Source: Aliiglaciecola sp. LCG003 | GTDB taxonomy: Bacteria > Pseudomonadota > Gammaproteobacteria > Enterobacterales > Alteromonadaceae | Direction: 5' to 3' | Length of the DNA: 64,000 nucleotides | Assembly: GCF_030316135.1 (NCBI RefSeq) | Contig: NZ_CP128185.1 | Coordinates: forward strand, 1,240,001-1,304,000 | In this document: one piece after another, positions 33,608-42,001 of the stretch | Position numbering within the stretch: position 1 is the stretch's first letter | How the letters are laid out: each line of letters begins with the position of its first letter | The notes under the pieces: generated by a model | Databases searched by the model: none | What the model was told of the DNA's origin: nothing | What the model saw: the letters and a program-made list of their open reading frames with translations, nothing else | Translations under genes and position numbers: made by a program

Positions 33608-34636
33608 TTAATCTTTGTCCCGCTTTTGCGATTGCATTTCGAGCTCCATTCTCCGCACTTTCTCTAATGTTTGCTCAACTAAGTGACGATTGAAGTTGAT
33701 CAAATCGGCCAATAAGGCGATCAAAAAAGTAATAAAACCCAGAACGGTTAGCGTGCCACCGATTATCAGGGATTGAATGTGGCCGCCACCGTCGCCGGTA
33801 AAATAGAAATACATGAAGCGAATAATCGGAATAAGACCTAGGGTGGTTAAAATCAGGCTGATAAAGAAGAACACTTTGAGCGGTTGGTACATGGTGTACA
33901 TGCGCACTATGGTGGTTAGTTGGCGCTCAATGAATTTTGGGATACTGGTAAAAAGGCGTGACTCGCGGGTTTTTTCATTGGTTTCAACTGGCACTGAGGT
34001 AACGGCCATATGCTTCTTACCAGCTTGGATCAAGGCTTCTATGGTGTAACTGAAAGGCGATACGATATTAAGTTGCAGTGCTGCGTCACGACTATAGGCT
34101 CTGAACCCGCTTACCGCGTCAGGTACGTCTACTCCGGATAGTTGGCGCACCACAAAGCTGCCGAGGCGTTGTAGGAACTTTTTAAATGGTGAAAAATGGT
34201 TAATTTGAGCGGTTTTTCTATCTCCAACTACAACATCAGCACTGCCGTCGAGGATAGGCTGGATCAATTTAGGGATGTCCCAACCCGCATATTGGTTGTC
34301 ACCATCGGTATTGACAATGATATCTGCACCGCGTTTTAAACACTCATCTATGCCTTTGCGAAAGGTGCGCGCTAAACCACGGTTGTTTTTATTAACGATG
34401 ATGTGATCCACGCCAAGCTTTTTGGCGACCTCGATGGTTTGGTCTTTGGAGCCGTCATCAATAATCATGATTTCGACGCTGTCTATGCCTTCAATGGTTT
34501 TAGGAATATCATTGAAGGTAGCCGGTAAAGTGTGTTCTTCGTTGTAACACGGTATTTGTACAATTAGTTTCAAGCGACCTTCCTGTTCATATTTAAAAAA
34601 TTCTGACGATCTATCATTGCTTAGGGTGCTAAGCAC
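33608..34636 (-). CDS. Dolichol-phosphate-mannosyltransferase-like GT2 with C-terminal membrane anchor
   Basis: GT2 enzyme of 342 aa. N-terminal catalytic domain: KLIVQIPCYNEEHTLPATFN, VEIMIIDDGSKDQTIEVA, NRGLARTFRKGID, DIIVNTDGDNQYAGWDIPKL (DXD) and VSGFRAYSRDAAL. Two C-terminal membrane helices (about 250-275 and 287-312) anchor it. This layout matches DPM1/GtrB-like enzymes that load a sugar onto a polyprenyl phosphate. Such a donor would suit the GT39-like enzyme at 24,843 in the same block. GTG start overlaps the upstream stop by 1 nt (TAGTG). Confidence 0.86.
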   Translation of the reverse strand: MLSTLSNDRSSEFFKYEQEGRLKLIVQIPCYNEEHTLPATFNDIPKTIEGIDSVEIMIIDDGSKDQTIEVAKKLGVDHIIVNKNNRGLARTFRKGIDECLKRGADIIVNTDGDNQYAGWDIPKLIQPILDGSADVVVGDRKTAQINHFSPFKKFLQRLGSFVVRQLSGVDVPDAVSGFRAYSRDAALQLNIVSPFSYTIEALIQAGKKHMAVTSVPVETNEKTRESRLFTSIPKFIERQLTTIVRMYTMYQPLKVFFFISLILTTLGLIPIIRFMYFYFTGDGGGHIQSLIIGGTLTVLGFITFLIALLADLINFNRHLVEQTLEKVRRMELEMQSQKRDKD

Positions 34637-35586
34637 TACTCACATTGCTTGAAAAGTACTTTGCGAAATGCCTTTTTATTTAGGTGTTGAAAAAATAATC
34701 GAATTGCCGATAGTTTAAGCCTTTTTAGCATAGATAGGAAATTGCCTAAGTATGCCTTTCGGTTGTCGTACAACATTTCCTTGACTCTATCCCTGTTTGC
34801 TTTGCTCATAGTGACATTATTGAGTAAATAGTAACGATAGTTTATTTCATCAAAAAGACGCTTGCTGAGGTGCATGGTGCCCCATTTTGCCCCGGAAAAT
34901 AAGTTGATCCCCTCACCACAACGGGTGGTGATTTTGCTCGTGAAGGTAATTATTTGACTATCACGGGTAATATCTAACCACATTAGGTAGTCCTCCCCGG
35001 CAAAGCGGAAGTTTTCTTTGAAGCGATTTTCGGCGTGCTTTTGCCGGTCATAAATAACCGAAGACGCGCCAATTACGTTCGCCGTGGTAATTTGCCTGAC
35101 AATATCACCAGTATATTGGTAATTATGTTGATTATCTAATTGGACGTGCTGGGACGGCTCTATATAACCGGCGCGCTCAAAAGCGCCAACGGTTTGACCA
35201 ATATGAGTGAAGTTGCTGAAATGAAAATCGCTGCCGATTGACATTGCCTGCATGGCTAATGCTAGGTGATCTTCCAACCATTCATCATCAGGGTCGAGTA
35301 AAGCTATAAATTTAACCGTTGGAGTGACAGCCTCAATACCGCTATTGCGCGCCGAGGCAACCCCACCATTTGGTTTTTCTAAAAGCTTAACTTTAGTCAA
35401 TAATGTTTTATTACCCTCTAATTGAGCTAACTCGCTATGGCCGGCAATGGGCGAGCCATCGTCTACTACAATAATTTCTTCAATAGAATCGAATAACGTT
35501 TGTTTACCCACACTTTCTAAGGCTCTGACGAGTAAACCAGAGGAACGCTGATAGAAGGGGATAACCACCGAAATCATATGCTTCAT
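34636..35586 (-). CDS. Glycosyltransferase family 2
   Basis: GT-A enzyme of 316 aa. N-terminus HMISVVIPFYQRSSGLLVRA; nucleotide-binding EEIIVVDDGSPIAGHSE; the metal site is in KFIALLDPDDEWLEDHLALA; FRFAGEDYLMWLDITR supplies the acidic catalytic region. The C-terminal basic tail may bind membrane. It is part of the leftward operon, 10 nt downstream of the GNAT-like gene. Specificity unknown. Confidence 0.86.
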   Translation of the reverse strand: MKHMISVVIPFYQRSSGLLVRALESVGKQTLFDSIEEIIVVDDGSPIAGHSELAQLEGNKTLLTKVKLLEKPNGGVASARNSGIEAVTPTVKFIALLDPDDEWLEDHLALAMQAMSIGSDFHFSNFTHIGQTVGAFERAGYIEPSQHVQLDNQHNYQYTGDIVRQITTANVIGASSVIYDRQKHAENRFKENFRFAGEDYLMWLDITRDSQIITFTSKITTRCGEGINLFSGAKWGTMHLSKRLFDEINYRYYLLNNVTMSKANRDRVKEMLYDNRKAYLGNFLSMLKRLKLSAIRLFFQHLNKKAFRKVLFKQCE

Positions 35587-35596
35587 AAAGCGTCAG

Positions 35597-36619
35597 TTAA
35601 CCTTTAATTTTCTTAACTAAATTAATCACGCCCTTGGCGAGTGCGTTGGGGTAATAAGTTACATGTTCAATTTCTCGCAACGTCGAGTCTAAGCGCTTAT
35701 GCCACTCCATCGCTTTGCCGTAAAATTCAATATTGCGAATTTTTTCGCTAGCGATATGCTCAGAATAATACTTAATCATTTCAATTTTAAGCATCAGCGC
35801 TGGAGACTGCTTATTAAATTCTTCATTGTAAGTGGTTTTTAGGATAATCAGACAATCATCTTGTTGAATACACAAATCAACAGCCACAATTTGTTGATTA
35901 ATCAAGTAATACCAGCAGCAGGCTTTACCCTTTTCGGCTAGTTCACTTAAAGCCTGTTGATAGAATTTACCTTGAGTGTTGTCAGGCGAAATTGCGGTTC
36001 CTTGATCATTTTTCCAACCACTGCTTTCAATTTCACCGTATTTTAGAATAGCTTGTTTAACCTGTTCTGGCTTACTGACTTTTTGAAATGACAGGATGTC
36101 GTCAGCCCGAGCTGCACGGTTTATCACTTTATTGTAGTTCTGCCTCATGTTTTTGCCGAGAGACTTAAAAAAAACATCAAAATCATCGGGTATGGGGCGA
36201 TTTCCAGTGGTGATGTAAGGCATTTTTTCAAATGCGCTGGGTGGGCTAAACTGGCTAAATTTACTGTCCATTTGTAACATGTCGAGCATCAAGACTTTGC
36301 CTGGCAGTGCACTGCACAGCTGGCTCATGTGCTCTTCACCAACATCTTTATCACGATGTAAAAACAATCCTAATGGGCACTGAGAAGGCATTGCGGTGGC
36401 CCATCGTCCTTTTCCAAGTGGCTTGAAAAAGCCTGCCATAACCAATTTGTCGTTATGTGTTGCTAGAACAAACTGTTCATCGCCAGAAAAAAAATGTTCA
36501 ATTAAGCCGCCAACAAATTCAGGCTCAAAAAATGCCAAGTTCATAGTGTCACGATTCAACTTAGCCCAAGCTGATTGATGAGCAGGAAATTCAGAACAAG
36601 GGAATACTAACCAATTCAT
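35597..36619 (-). CDS. GNAT/FemAB-like N-acyltransferase (BioF2-like domain)
   Basis: Protein of 340 aa resembling the Acetyltransf_6 (FemAB-like double-GNAT) group. Supporting parts: FDVFFKSLGKNMRQNYNKVI, the ESSGWKNDQGTAIS region, FYQQALSELAEKGKACCWYY and IVAVDLCIQQDDCLIILKTT. There is no signal peptide. Its ATG overlaps the aminotransferase stop by 4 nt (ATGA), so the two are made together; a natural reading is that the aminotransferase makes an amino sugar and this enzyme N-acylates it. That pairing is inference. Confidence 0.75.
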   Translation of the reverse strand: MNWLVFPCSEFPAHQSAWAKLNRDTMNLAFFEPEFVGGLIEHFFSGDEQFVLATHNDKLVMAGFFKPLGKGRWATAMPSQCPLGLFLHRDKDVGEEHMSQLCSALPGKVLMLDMLQMDSKFSQFSPPSAFEKMPYITTGNRPIPDDFDVFFKSLGKNMRQNYNKVINRAARADDILSFQKVSKPEQVKQAILKYGEIESSGWKNDQGTAISPDNTQGKFYQQALSELAEKGKACCWYYLINQQIVAVDLCIQQDDCLIILKTTYNEEFNKQSPALMLKIEMIKYYSEHIASEKIRNIEFYGKAMEWHKRLDSTLREIEHVTYYPNALAKGVINLVKKIKG

Positions 36620-37773
36620 AGTGCATCCTGAGGGGTAAGTTGGTTGATAGTGTCTACCATGAAATCCAGTTGAGATTGATTAAGTTGCTGGTGACAAGGA
36701 ATTTGAATTAAACGAGAACGATAAGCCTGACTCACTGGACAGTCACTGATTGCCACCTCTTCCCAACGTAAAATTTGGATACCCCGCTTGCGGATAGTAT
36801 GAAAGTGCACTTGATCTTCGAGTAAAAATGGCACTACGTAAGGCACATCATCATTTAATGTTTTAAATAACGCCTGACCGACTTTTGGGTTATCAATTTT
36901 ATCAACCAAGTATATAAAGTTGTTTCGGCGTTTTTGCTTCACTTCAGATAAATAGCTGCGACAGAAAATTTCTTTAGTATGTCGATAACTGGCTGAGATT
37001 AAATCAACCGGTTGAAAATAGCGTAGGTGACCGTCATCTTGGGCAACCTGCTCTGAGAGTGTTTCTGGCTGCGGGGACGACTTGGTGGCACTGAATTTAG
37101 ATTTTAGTTTGTCGACGAACTGGGGAATACCGAATAGAAAGGCGCAAGCCTTAGCTTCCTCCGACACACCAACCTGATCCAACTTCGCCTCAAAAGGAGT
37201 TTTTAAATAAAGTGCACCGCCGTCTATGCTCGGTAATATCTTGTTAATGCTGCAAATACTGGCACTTACATCTAATGCAGGTGTCAATTGAGGATCAAAA
37301 TGCTGCACAAAACGAAACATTGAATGGGCGCAATCTTCGATGATTTCCACCGGCTTGGAATGTAGATATTCAATTACCTGATCATTGTTTTGCCCAAAGC
37401 CAAAATATCTGACGACCACGCAATGAGTCACGTCTTCTGTCGCAAAAGCAGCATCTAGTAACGCTAAATCGACTGACAAATCTGCCTGCACGGGATAAAA
37501 GCGCACCTCGTAATCAAGCCAGATAAAGGGCTCAACTAAAGCCGGGCAATGATATGCTGGGATCAATATTACATTTTTGCCCGGTTTTTTTAAGGTATTG
37601 CCAGCGATACCAATCGCGCCACGCCCGTTACGAGTGAAAATAGCTTTAGACATGAAATCACGGCGGGGCCGAAATAAGCGTAAGTCTTTTAGCCGAAATT
37701 TGGGTGTTGCGGTAACGATAGGTACCGGAAACTGACTTGCATTTGCAATGGGTGGTAAAAATTTAACTGCCAT
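36616..37773 (-). CDS. DegT/DnrJ-type PLP-dependent aminotransferase-like protein
   Basis: Protein of about 385 aa resembling sugar aminotransferases. Family positions visible: TRNGRGAIGIAGN near the N-terminus, ILIPAYHCPALVEPFIWLDY, VEIIEDCAHSMFRF (Asp for the PLP nitrogen), and SICSINKILPSIDGGAL, whose Lys would form the Schiff base. The mid-region is more divergent than in typical PseC/WecE enzymes, so the substrate is uncertain. I use the ATG at 37,773 (AAGAGG just upstream); an ATG at 37,803 would add ten residues. It heads the long leftward operon. Confidence 0.75.
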   Translation of the reverse strand: MAVKFLPPIANASQFPVPIVTATPKFRLKDLRLFRPRRDFMSKAIFTRNGRGAIGIAGNTLKKPGKNVILIPAYHCPALVEPFIWLDYEVRFYPVQADLSVDLALLDAAFATEDVTHCVVVRYFGFGQNNDQVIEYLHSKPVEIIEDCAHSMFRFVQHFDPQLTPALDVSASICSINKILPSIDGGALYLKTPFEAKLDQVGVSEEAKACAFLFGIPQFVDKLKSKFSATKSSPQPETLSEQVAQDDGHLRYFQPVDLISASYRHTKEIFCRSYLSEVKQKRRNNFIYLVDKIDNPKVGQALFKTLNDDVPYVVPFLLEDQVHFHTIRKRGIQILRWEEVAISDCPVSQAYRSRLIQIPCHQQLNQSQLDFMVDTINQLTPQDAL

Positions 37774-37876
37774 GTGCCTCTTCAGACTTAAGGGCCTCTC
37801 CATGAGATGCCGTGATTCCCTAACTTATCAGCCCATATGCTAGGGCAAATTCAGTTAAATTGCTACGGTTAACATG

Positions 37877-37894
37877 GCTAAAATAGCTAAAATA
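37877..37894. repeat. Tandem 9-bp direct repeat in divergent promoter region
   Basis: GCTAAAATA occurs twice back to back in the 190-220-bp gap between the divergent aminotransferase and hydrolase genes. It may be a regulator-binding site; no partner regulator is encoded nearby. Confidence 0.25.
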
Positions 37895-37993
37895 GTCAGC
37901 TAGGATAAGGCTTAAAACCACAGCAGCTAATGCGCACAAAAGCGGATTAAGATATGCTACGCAAAATTTTTTAATCAGTAGTGGAATTGCATC

Positions 37994-38785
37994 GTGATAA
38001 GTGGCCATTTTTTTCCGTCGGGCGATAAAAAACTGTTCGTTAGCCAGTTCGGTCAACACCGTTCGGATAACACTATCTTACTGTTGCCATCGGTATTCGA
38101 AGAAATGAATTTGTGTCGTGCGATCATTGCCAAACAAGCGCAGTTCTTAGTTCAGCACGGTTATTGTGTTTATGTACTAGACTACGCTGGCTGTGGTGAT
38201 AGCGAAGGTAATATAGAGCAGGTCGATGCAGGTATCTGGCAACAAAATATTATTGACTGCGTGTCTTGGCTTAAGCTGCAGGGCACCAGTAGTATTACCC
38301 TTTGGGGTGTGCGATTTGGTGCATTATTAATGTTTCAACAACTTGAACAAATCAATCAAATCCTAACCATAGACAAATTGTTGCTGTGGAAGCCGGTTAG
38401 CAAAGGCAAGCAGTTCATGACTCAGTTTTTGCGCCTAAAGCAAGCAAGCTCAATGATCCAAGGTGAAACCAAAACTAATTGGCGAGACAGTATTCTAGCC
38501 GGAAATAATACTGAAGTGGGCGGTTATGAAATCACTTCTACCTTATTAGAAAGTATTGATGGCTTAGAAATCCCCAAAAAATTGAGTGTTAATTTCCCCA
38601 TACACTGGTTGGAGTTAGCCAGTAATTCCATTTCCCCCGCCGTGACCATACAAACCAAACATTGGGGTCAGAGTAACTTGAAATTAGGTTGTCTTGAAGG
38701 TAGTGCGTTTTGGCAGATACCTGAGATTTTTGTCCAAGCCCATTTGCATCAACCCACATTAGACGCATTGGAGGACAATGCATGA
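37994..38785 (+). CDS. Exosortase A system-associated hydrolase 2 (TIGR03101 type)
   Basis: Alpha/beta-hydrolase-like protein of 263 aa, a marker of XrtA EPS loci. N-terminal ILLLPSVFEEMNLCRAIIAK and YVLDYAGCGDSEGN match the family core. At the expected nucleophile elbow the sequence is LWGVRFGALLMFQ, with Arg where G-x-S-x-G would put Ser. I recall family members also lacking Ser there, so it may not act as an ordinary esterase. GTG start; a weak ribosome site precedes it. The stop overlaps hydrolase 1 by ATGA. Confidence 0.85.
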   Translation: MISGHFFPSGDKKLFVSQFGQHRSDNTILLLPSVFEEMNLCRAIIAKQAQFLVQHGYCVYVLDYAGCGDSEGNIEQVDAGIWQQNIIDCVSWLKLQGTSSITLWGVRFGALLMFQQLEQINQILTIDKLLLWKPVSKGKQFMTQFLRLKQASSMIQGETKTNWRDSILAGNNTEVGGYEITSTLLESIDGLEIPKKLSVNFPIHWLELASNSISPAVTIQTKHWGQSNLKLGCLEGSAFWQIPEIFVQAHLHQPTLDALEDNA

Positions 38786-39627
38786 GTGCTACTAATACTG
38801 AAACACCGGTGGTGTTTTCATGCGGTGATAATCGCTTAATGGGCATTGTTCATCATGGGGAAGAGCAGGCAAAAGTAGCTGTTTTACTCGTTGTGGGAGG
38901 GCCTCAGTATCGGGTTGGAAGTCATCGCCAATTTGTACAACTGTCCCGTGCTTTGGCAAAGCAAGGCATTCCGTCGATGCGTTTTGATTACAGTGGAATG
39001 GGCGACAGCAGCGGCGATAAAAAAACCTTTGATAACATTTGCGATGATATTGCCGCCGCGAGCGATGTGCTATGCGAGCAATTAGGTGTAAATAAAATAG
39101 TGATTTGGGGCTTATGCGATGCAGCGTCTGCCGCCATGATCTATGCCGTTAAAGATCCCCGCGTGGCCGGTATTTTATTATTAAATCCATGGCTTCGAAG
39201 TGATGCCGCTATGGGTAAAACCATGCTTAAGTATTATTATATTCAGCGACTGTTGTCGAAAGATTTTTGGTTGAAACTATTCAAAGGAAAGGTCAATGTC
39301 GCCTCGAGTCTTGGCGATGCAAAAGGTTTCGTGCAAGACAGCGTGACCAGTCATGCACAGCAACAAGACAGTTACCAATCTAGAATGCAAGCGGGGCTTG
39401 CTGCTTTCAAAGGCAAGATCTGTTTATTGCTAAGTGGTGTTGATTTGACCGCCAAAGAGTTTGAACAGCAAACATTAGCCAACAAAAACTGGAAAGTCTT
39501 AAAATCACCACAAAGCCAAATCCATAGAATCGAGCGAGCTGATCATACGTTTTCCAGCAAGGTGTTCAAACAACAGGTTGAAAACATTACCGTGCAGTTT
39601 GTAAAACAGGTTAGCGATTCAATTTGA
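38782..39627 (+). CDS. Exosortase A system-associated hydrolase 1 (TIGR03100 type)
   Basis: Alpha/beta-hydrolase-like protein of 281 aa. Signature LLVVGGPQYRVGSHRQFVQL and MRFDYSGMGDSSGD; the nucleophile elbow reads IWGLCDAASAAM, giving Cys in place of Ser. A His near the C-terminus (RADHTF) would complete a triad. Hydrolases 1 and 2 are translationally coupled (4-nt overlap) and normally occur together. Their substrate is unknown; handling an acyl group or thioester is a common guess. The pair marks the right end of the EPS locus. Confidence 0.87.
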   Translation: MSATNTETPVVFSCGDNRLMGIVHHGEEQAKVAVLLVVGGPQYRVGSHRQFVQLSRALAKQGIPSMRFDYSGMGDSSGDKKTFDNICDDIAAASDVLCEQLGVNKIVIWGLCDAASAAMIYAVKDPRVAGILLLNPWLRSDAAMGKTMLKYYYIQRLLSKDFWLKLFKGKVNVASSLGDAKGFVQDSVTSHAQQQDSYQSRMQAGLAAFKGKICLLLSGVDLTAKEFEQQTLANKNWKVLKSPQSQIHRIERADHTFSSKVFKQQVENITVQFVKQVSDSI

Positions 39628-39762
39628 GCTTTGTGTATGATTGGTAAATGACGGAATTTAATTGCATTTTTTCGTACTTGGCTGGCAATATAGTAGCCTA
39701 ATCGAATTGAAGTTGGTTCAAGGTAAATCGAACCGCCCATACACATAAAAACAGGATTTATT

Positions 39763-41880
39763 GTGACTCAAAAAAGTAGTAAGATTTTTGCCATCAGTGC
39801 GCTGATCCAATTGCTTATTATCGCCGTGACTGTGGTATTAAGTTATCGATTCACTCAGCACTTTTCGATAATTCCCAAGTCGGTACTGCATCTTCCTGAT
39901 GTGTACGTCAGCCATAGCGATATGTGGCAAATAGTGAAGATATTTGTAATCACTTATGCCCTGCAAATCGGTTTGGCGTATTGGCGTAACGGCAGCAGTG
40001 CATTTGTGTCTAAGCAGCGCTTTGCCAACGAATATATCTGGTTTTTATACGCCTATACCACGGCATCTCTATATTTATTCTTAGCCACCACCATAAACTA
40101 CGATCCACAATTGATTGCGGCGATTGGCTTATTTGCCTCTGCGTTTTATGTCTTGGCGTATGTGCTGTTTAGTCGCCTCGCTTTTGGCAATGGTATCTTT
40201 GCTGGCCTGTTCGGTGGTATTGGTGCGATGTTTACGCGCTTATTCAGCATCACAGGTCTGTTAGCGCTGATTTACTTTTTGGTGCCATTGGTGATGGGGA
40301 AAGCCTTCACCAGCAACCGTGATATTGCCAATGTGATCACTCAAGTTCGTATTTGGTTTAACCCTGTTGAAACATCGAATTGGGGCTTTCGTAACTACTT
40401 ACCCAACTTGAAATTTGCGCAGCCATTATTGGTTAGACAGGCGCCTGGTGATGATGAGTCGCTTTTTATCCTAGAACGCGGCGGACGAATTCTAAAAGTG
40501 TCCTCTACCGATAGCATAGAAGCACAGGTTGTTATCGATGTCTCGGCGAGTATGGGTGAAGTTGAAATGGAAAACGGCGCGCTAGGATTTGCATTCCATC
40601 CTGATTTTGCTGATCCTCAAGCATCTAAGTCTTACCTTTATTTGTACTACACAGATACACGGGCGGAGAAACAGCAATACAACCGAATATCACGGTTTGA
40701 ATTAACCTCCGCAGATGCGTCGGTTAATACTGCCTCTGAGATGATTTTATTCGAATTAGTGAGAAATAAGTCTGGATTTCACAATGGCGGCTCATTGGAG
40801 TTTGGGCAAGACGGCTTTCTATATATTGGCTTAGGTGAGGGGGTTCACCCGCCTGAGGCTACAACGTCTGCAGAGGTGTTTCGTTCCGCTATTTTACGTA
40901 TCGATGTGGACATGGACCCCACTCGCAGTGTACCAATAGATAAACCTTTCGAATATGGTACGGCACAGAACTATTATATTCCCAAAGATAATCCGTTTTT
41001 CGACAATGACGCTATTCGCAATGAATACTATGCATTGGGCTTACGCAACCCCTTCCGGTTTAAGTTTGACTCGCAAACCAATGCTTTATGGCTGGGCGAT
41101 ATTGGCTCGACAATTTGGGAGGAAGTGAACAGGATCGAGATTGGCAAGCACTACCAATTTCCCGTAGTCGAAGGGCGCAAAGAGAGTGGTGTGGAAGGAT
41201 GGGAAAACCTTAATTTACCCGAGCAAGGCCCAGTCTATACCTATGAGCACAATGCCTACGATCGCGCCGTAATCGGAGGTATTGTAAATCGCTCAGATGC
41301 CTATCCCAGTTTGAAGGACAAATACGTATTTGCAGATAACTATTCGGCCAAAATTTTCGTGATGGATTCGGATAAACAGCAAGTTGAAGAAGTAGAGTTG
41401 ATTGCCCGAGCCAACCAATATGCCCAGCGCGGTATTAGCTCCGTTGTGCAATTAAACGATGGTAAAATTATTGTGACCACGCTAGGTGCTGCGTCTGAGC
41501 CTAGCGGCGAGGTACTTCATCTTGTTCGAGCGGACCAAGCAAATGTATTCAGAGAGGAAAAAGATGATACTCCGGATGGTTATGATCCTAAGGCTACAGC
41601 CGCCATGTTTGCGGTGAATTGTGGACGTTGTCATGGTGTGAAAGGAGATGGTAATGGGCCAGACTCGGCATTGCTGGGTGTGCCATTGCCAGATTTCACC
41701 TCACCTTTATATCATCACAATACTAGTTCTGAGCAAATTCATAAAATTATCGTTGAAGGCGGCATGGCCGTGGATAAAAGCCCAATGATGCCGCCGTGGG
41801 GAGGTTTCCTAAAACCCAAAGAAATCGACCACTTGGTAACTTATTTGGAATCACTACCGGATCAACATCACTCCCATTAA
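39763..41880 (+). CDS. Membrane-anchored sugar (sorbosone/glucose) dehydrogenase fused to cytochrome c
   Basis: Protein of 705 aa with three parts. Residues 1-175 contain about five membrane helices. Residues about 200-590 form a GSDH-type six-bladed beta-propeller of PQQ-dependent soluble sugar dehydrogenases: FILERGGRILKV, GALGFAFHPDF, HNGGSLEFGQDGFLYIGLGE, ALGLRNPFRFKFD, GDIGSTIWEEVNRI. Residues about 605-705 are a cytochrome c domain with CGRCH (620-624) and a Met ligand in SPMMPPW. The layout implies periplasmic sugar oxidation with electrons passed to the respiratory chain. GTG start with AGGA upstream; a terminator follows. Confidence 0.83.
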   Translation: MTQKSSKIFAISALIQLLIIAVTVVLSYRFTQHFSIIPKSVLHLPDVYVSHSDMWQIVKIFVITYALQIGLAYWRNGSSAFVSKQRFANEYIWFLYAYTTASLYLFLATTINYDPQLIAAIGLFASAFYVLAYVLFSRLAFGNGIFAGLFGGIGAMFTRLFSITGLLALIYFLVPLVMGKAFTSNRDIANVITQVRIWFNPVETSNWGFRNYLPNLKFAQPLLVRQAPGDDESLFILERGGRILKVSSTDSIEAQVVIDVSASMGEVEMENGALGFAFHPDFADPQASKSYLYLYYTDTRAEKQQYNRISRFELTSADASVNTASEMILFELVRNKSGFHNGGSLEFGQDGFLYIGLGEGVHPPEATTSAEVFRSAILRIDVDMDPTRSVPIDKPFEYGTAQNYYIPKDNPFFDNDAIRNEYYALGLRNPFRFKFDSQTNALWLGDIGSTIWEEVNRIEIGKHYQFPVVEGRKESGVEGWENLNLPEQGPVYTYEHNAYDRAVIGGIVNRSDAYPSLKDKYVFADNYSAKIFVMDSDKQQVEEVELIARANQYAQRGISSVVQLNDGKIIVTTLGAASEPSGEVLHLVRADQANVFREEKDDTPDGYDPKATAAMFAVNCGRCHGVKGDGNGPDSALLGVPLPDFTSPLYHHNTSSEQIHKIIVEGGMAVDKSPMMPPWGGFLKPKEIDHLVTYLESLPDQHHSH

Positions 41881-41918
41881 TTAAAAAGCGTCACTAATAA
41901 AGGTGATGCTACACAATT

Positions 41919-41952
41919 AAAAGCCATTCAATAATATTGAGTGGCTTTTTTA
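41919..41952 (+). terminator. Rho-independent terminator after the sugar dehydrogenase
   Basis: Fourteen-base arms (AAAAGCCATTCAAT / ATTGAGTGGCTTTT, one G-U pair) with a 3-base loop, followed by a T-run. It begins 39 bp after the dehydrogenase stop. Confidence 0.85.
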
Positions 41953-41955
41953 TAT

Positions 41956-41970
41956 GGACACCCACCGTTA
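41956..41970. repeat. GGACACCCACC repeat core, left of the IS element
   Basis: GGACACCCACCGTTA; the 11-mer GACACCCACCG is also present to the right of the insertion at 43,654-43,664, and the GGACACCCAC core recurs at 63,195-63,379. Confidence 0.6.
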
Positions 41971-41988
41971 ATATTTAAATAGACATAT

Positions 41989-42001
41989 ATGGACGCTCCC
42001 C
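41989..42001 (+). repeat. Inverted repeat of the IS element (transposase 3' side)
   Basis: ATGGACGCTCCCC, exact reverse complement of 43,487-43,499. Confidence 0.88.
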
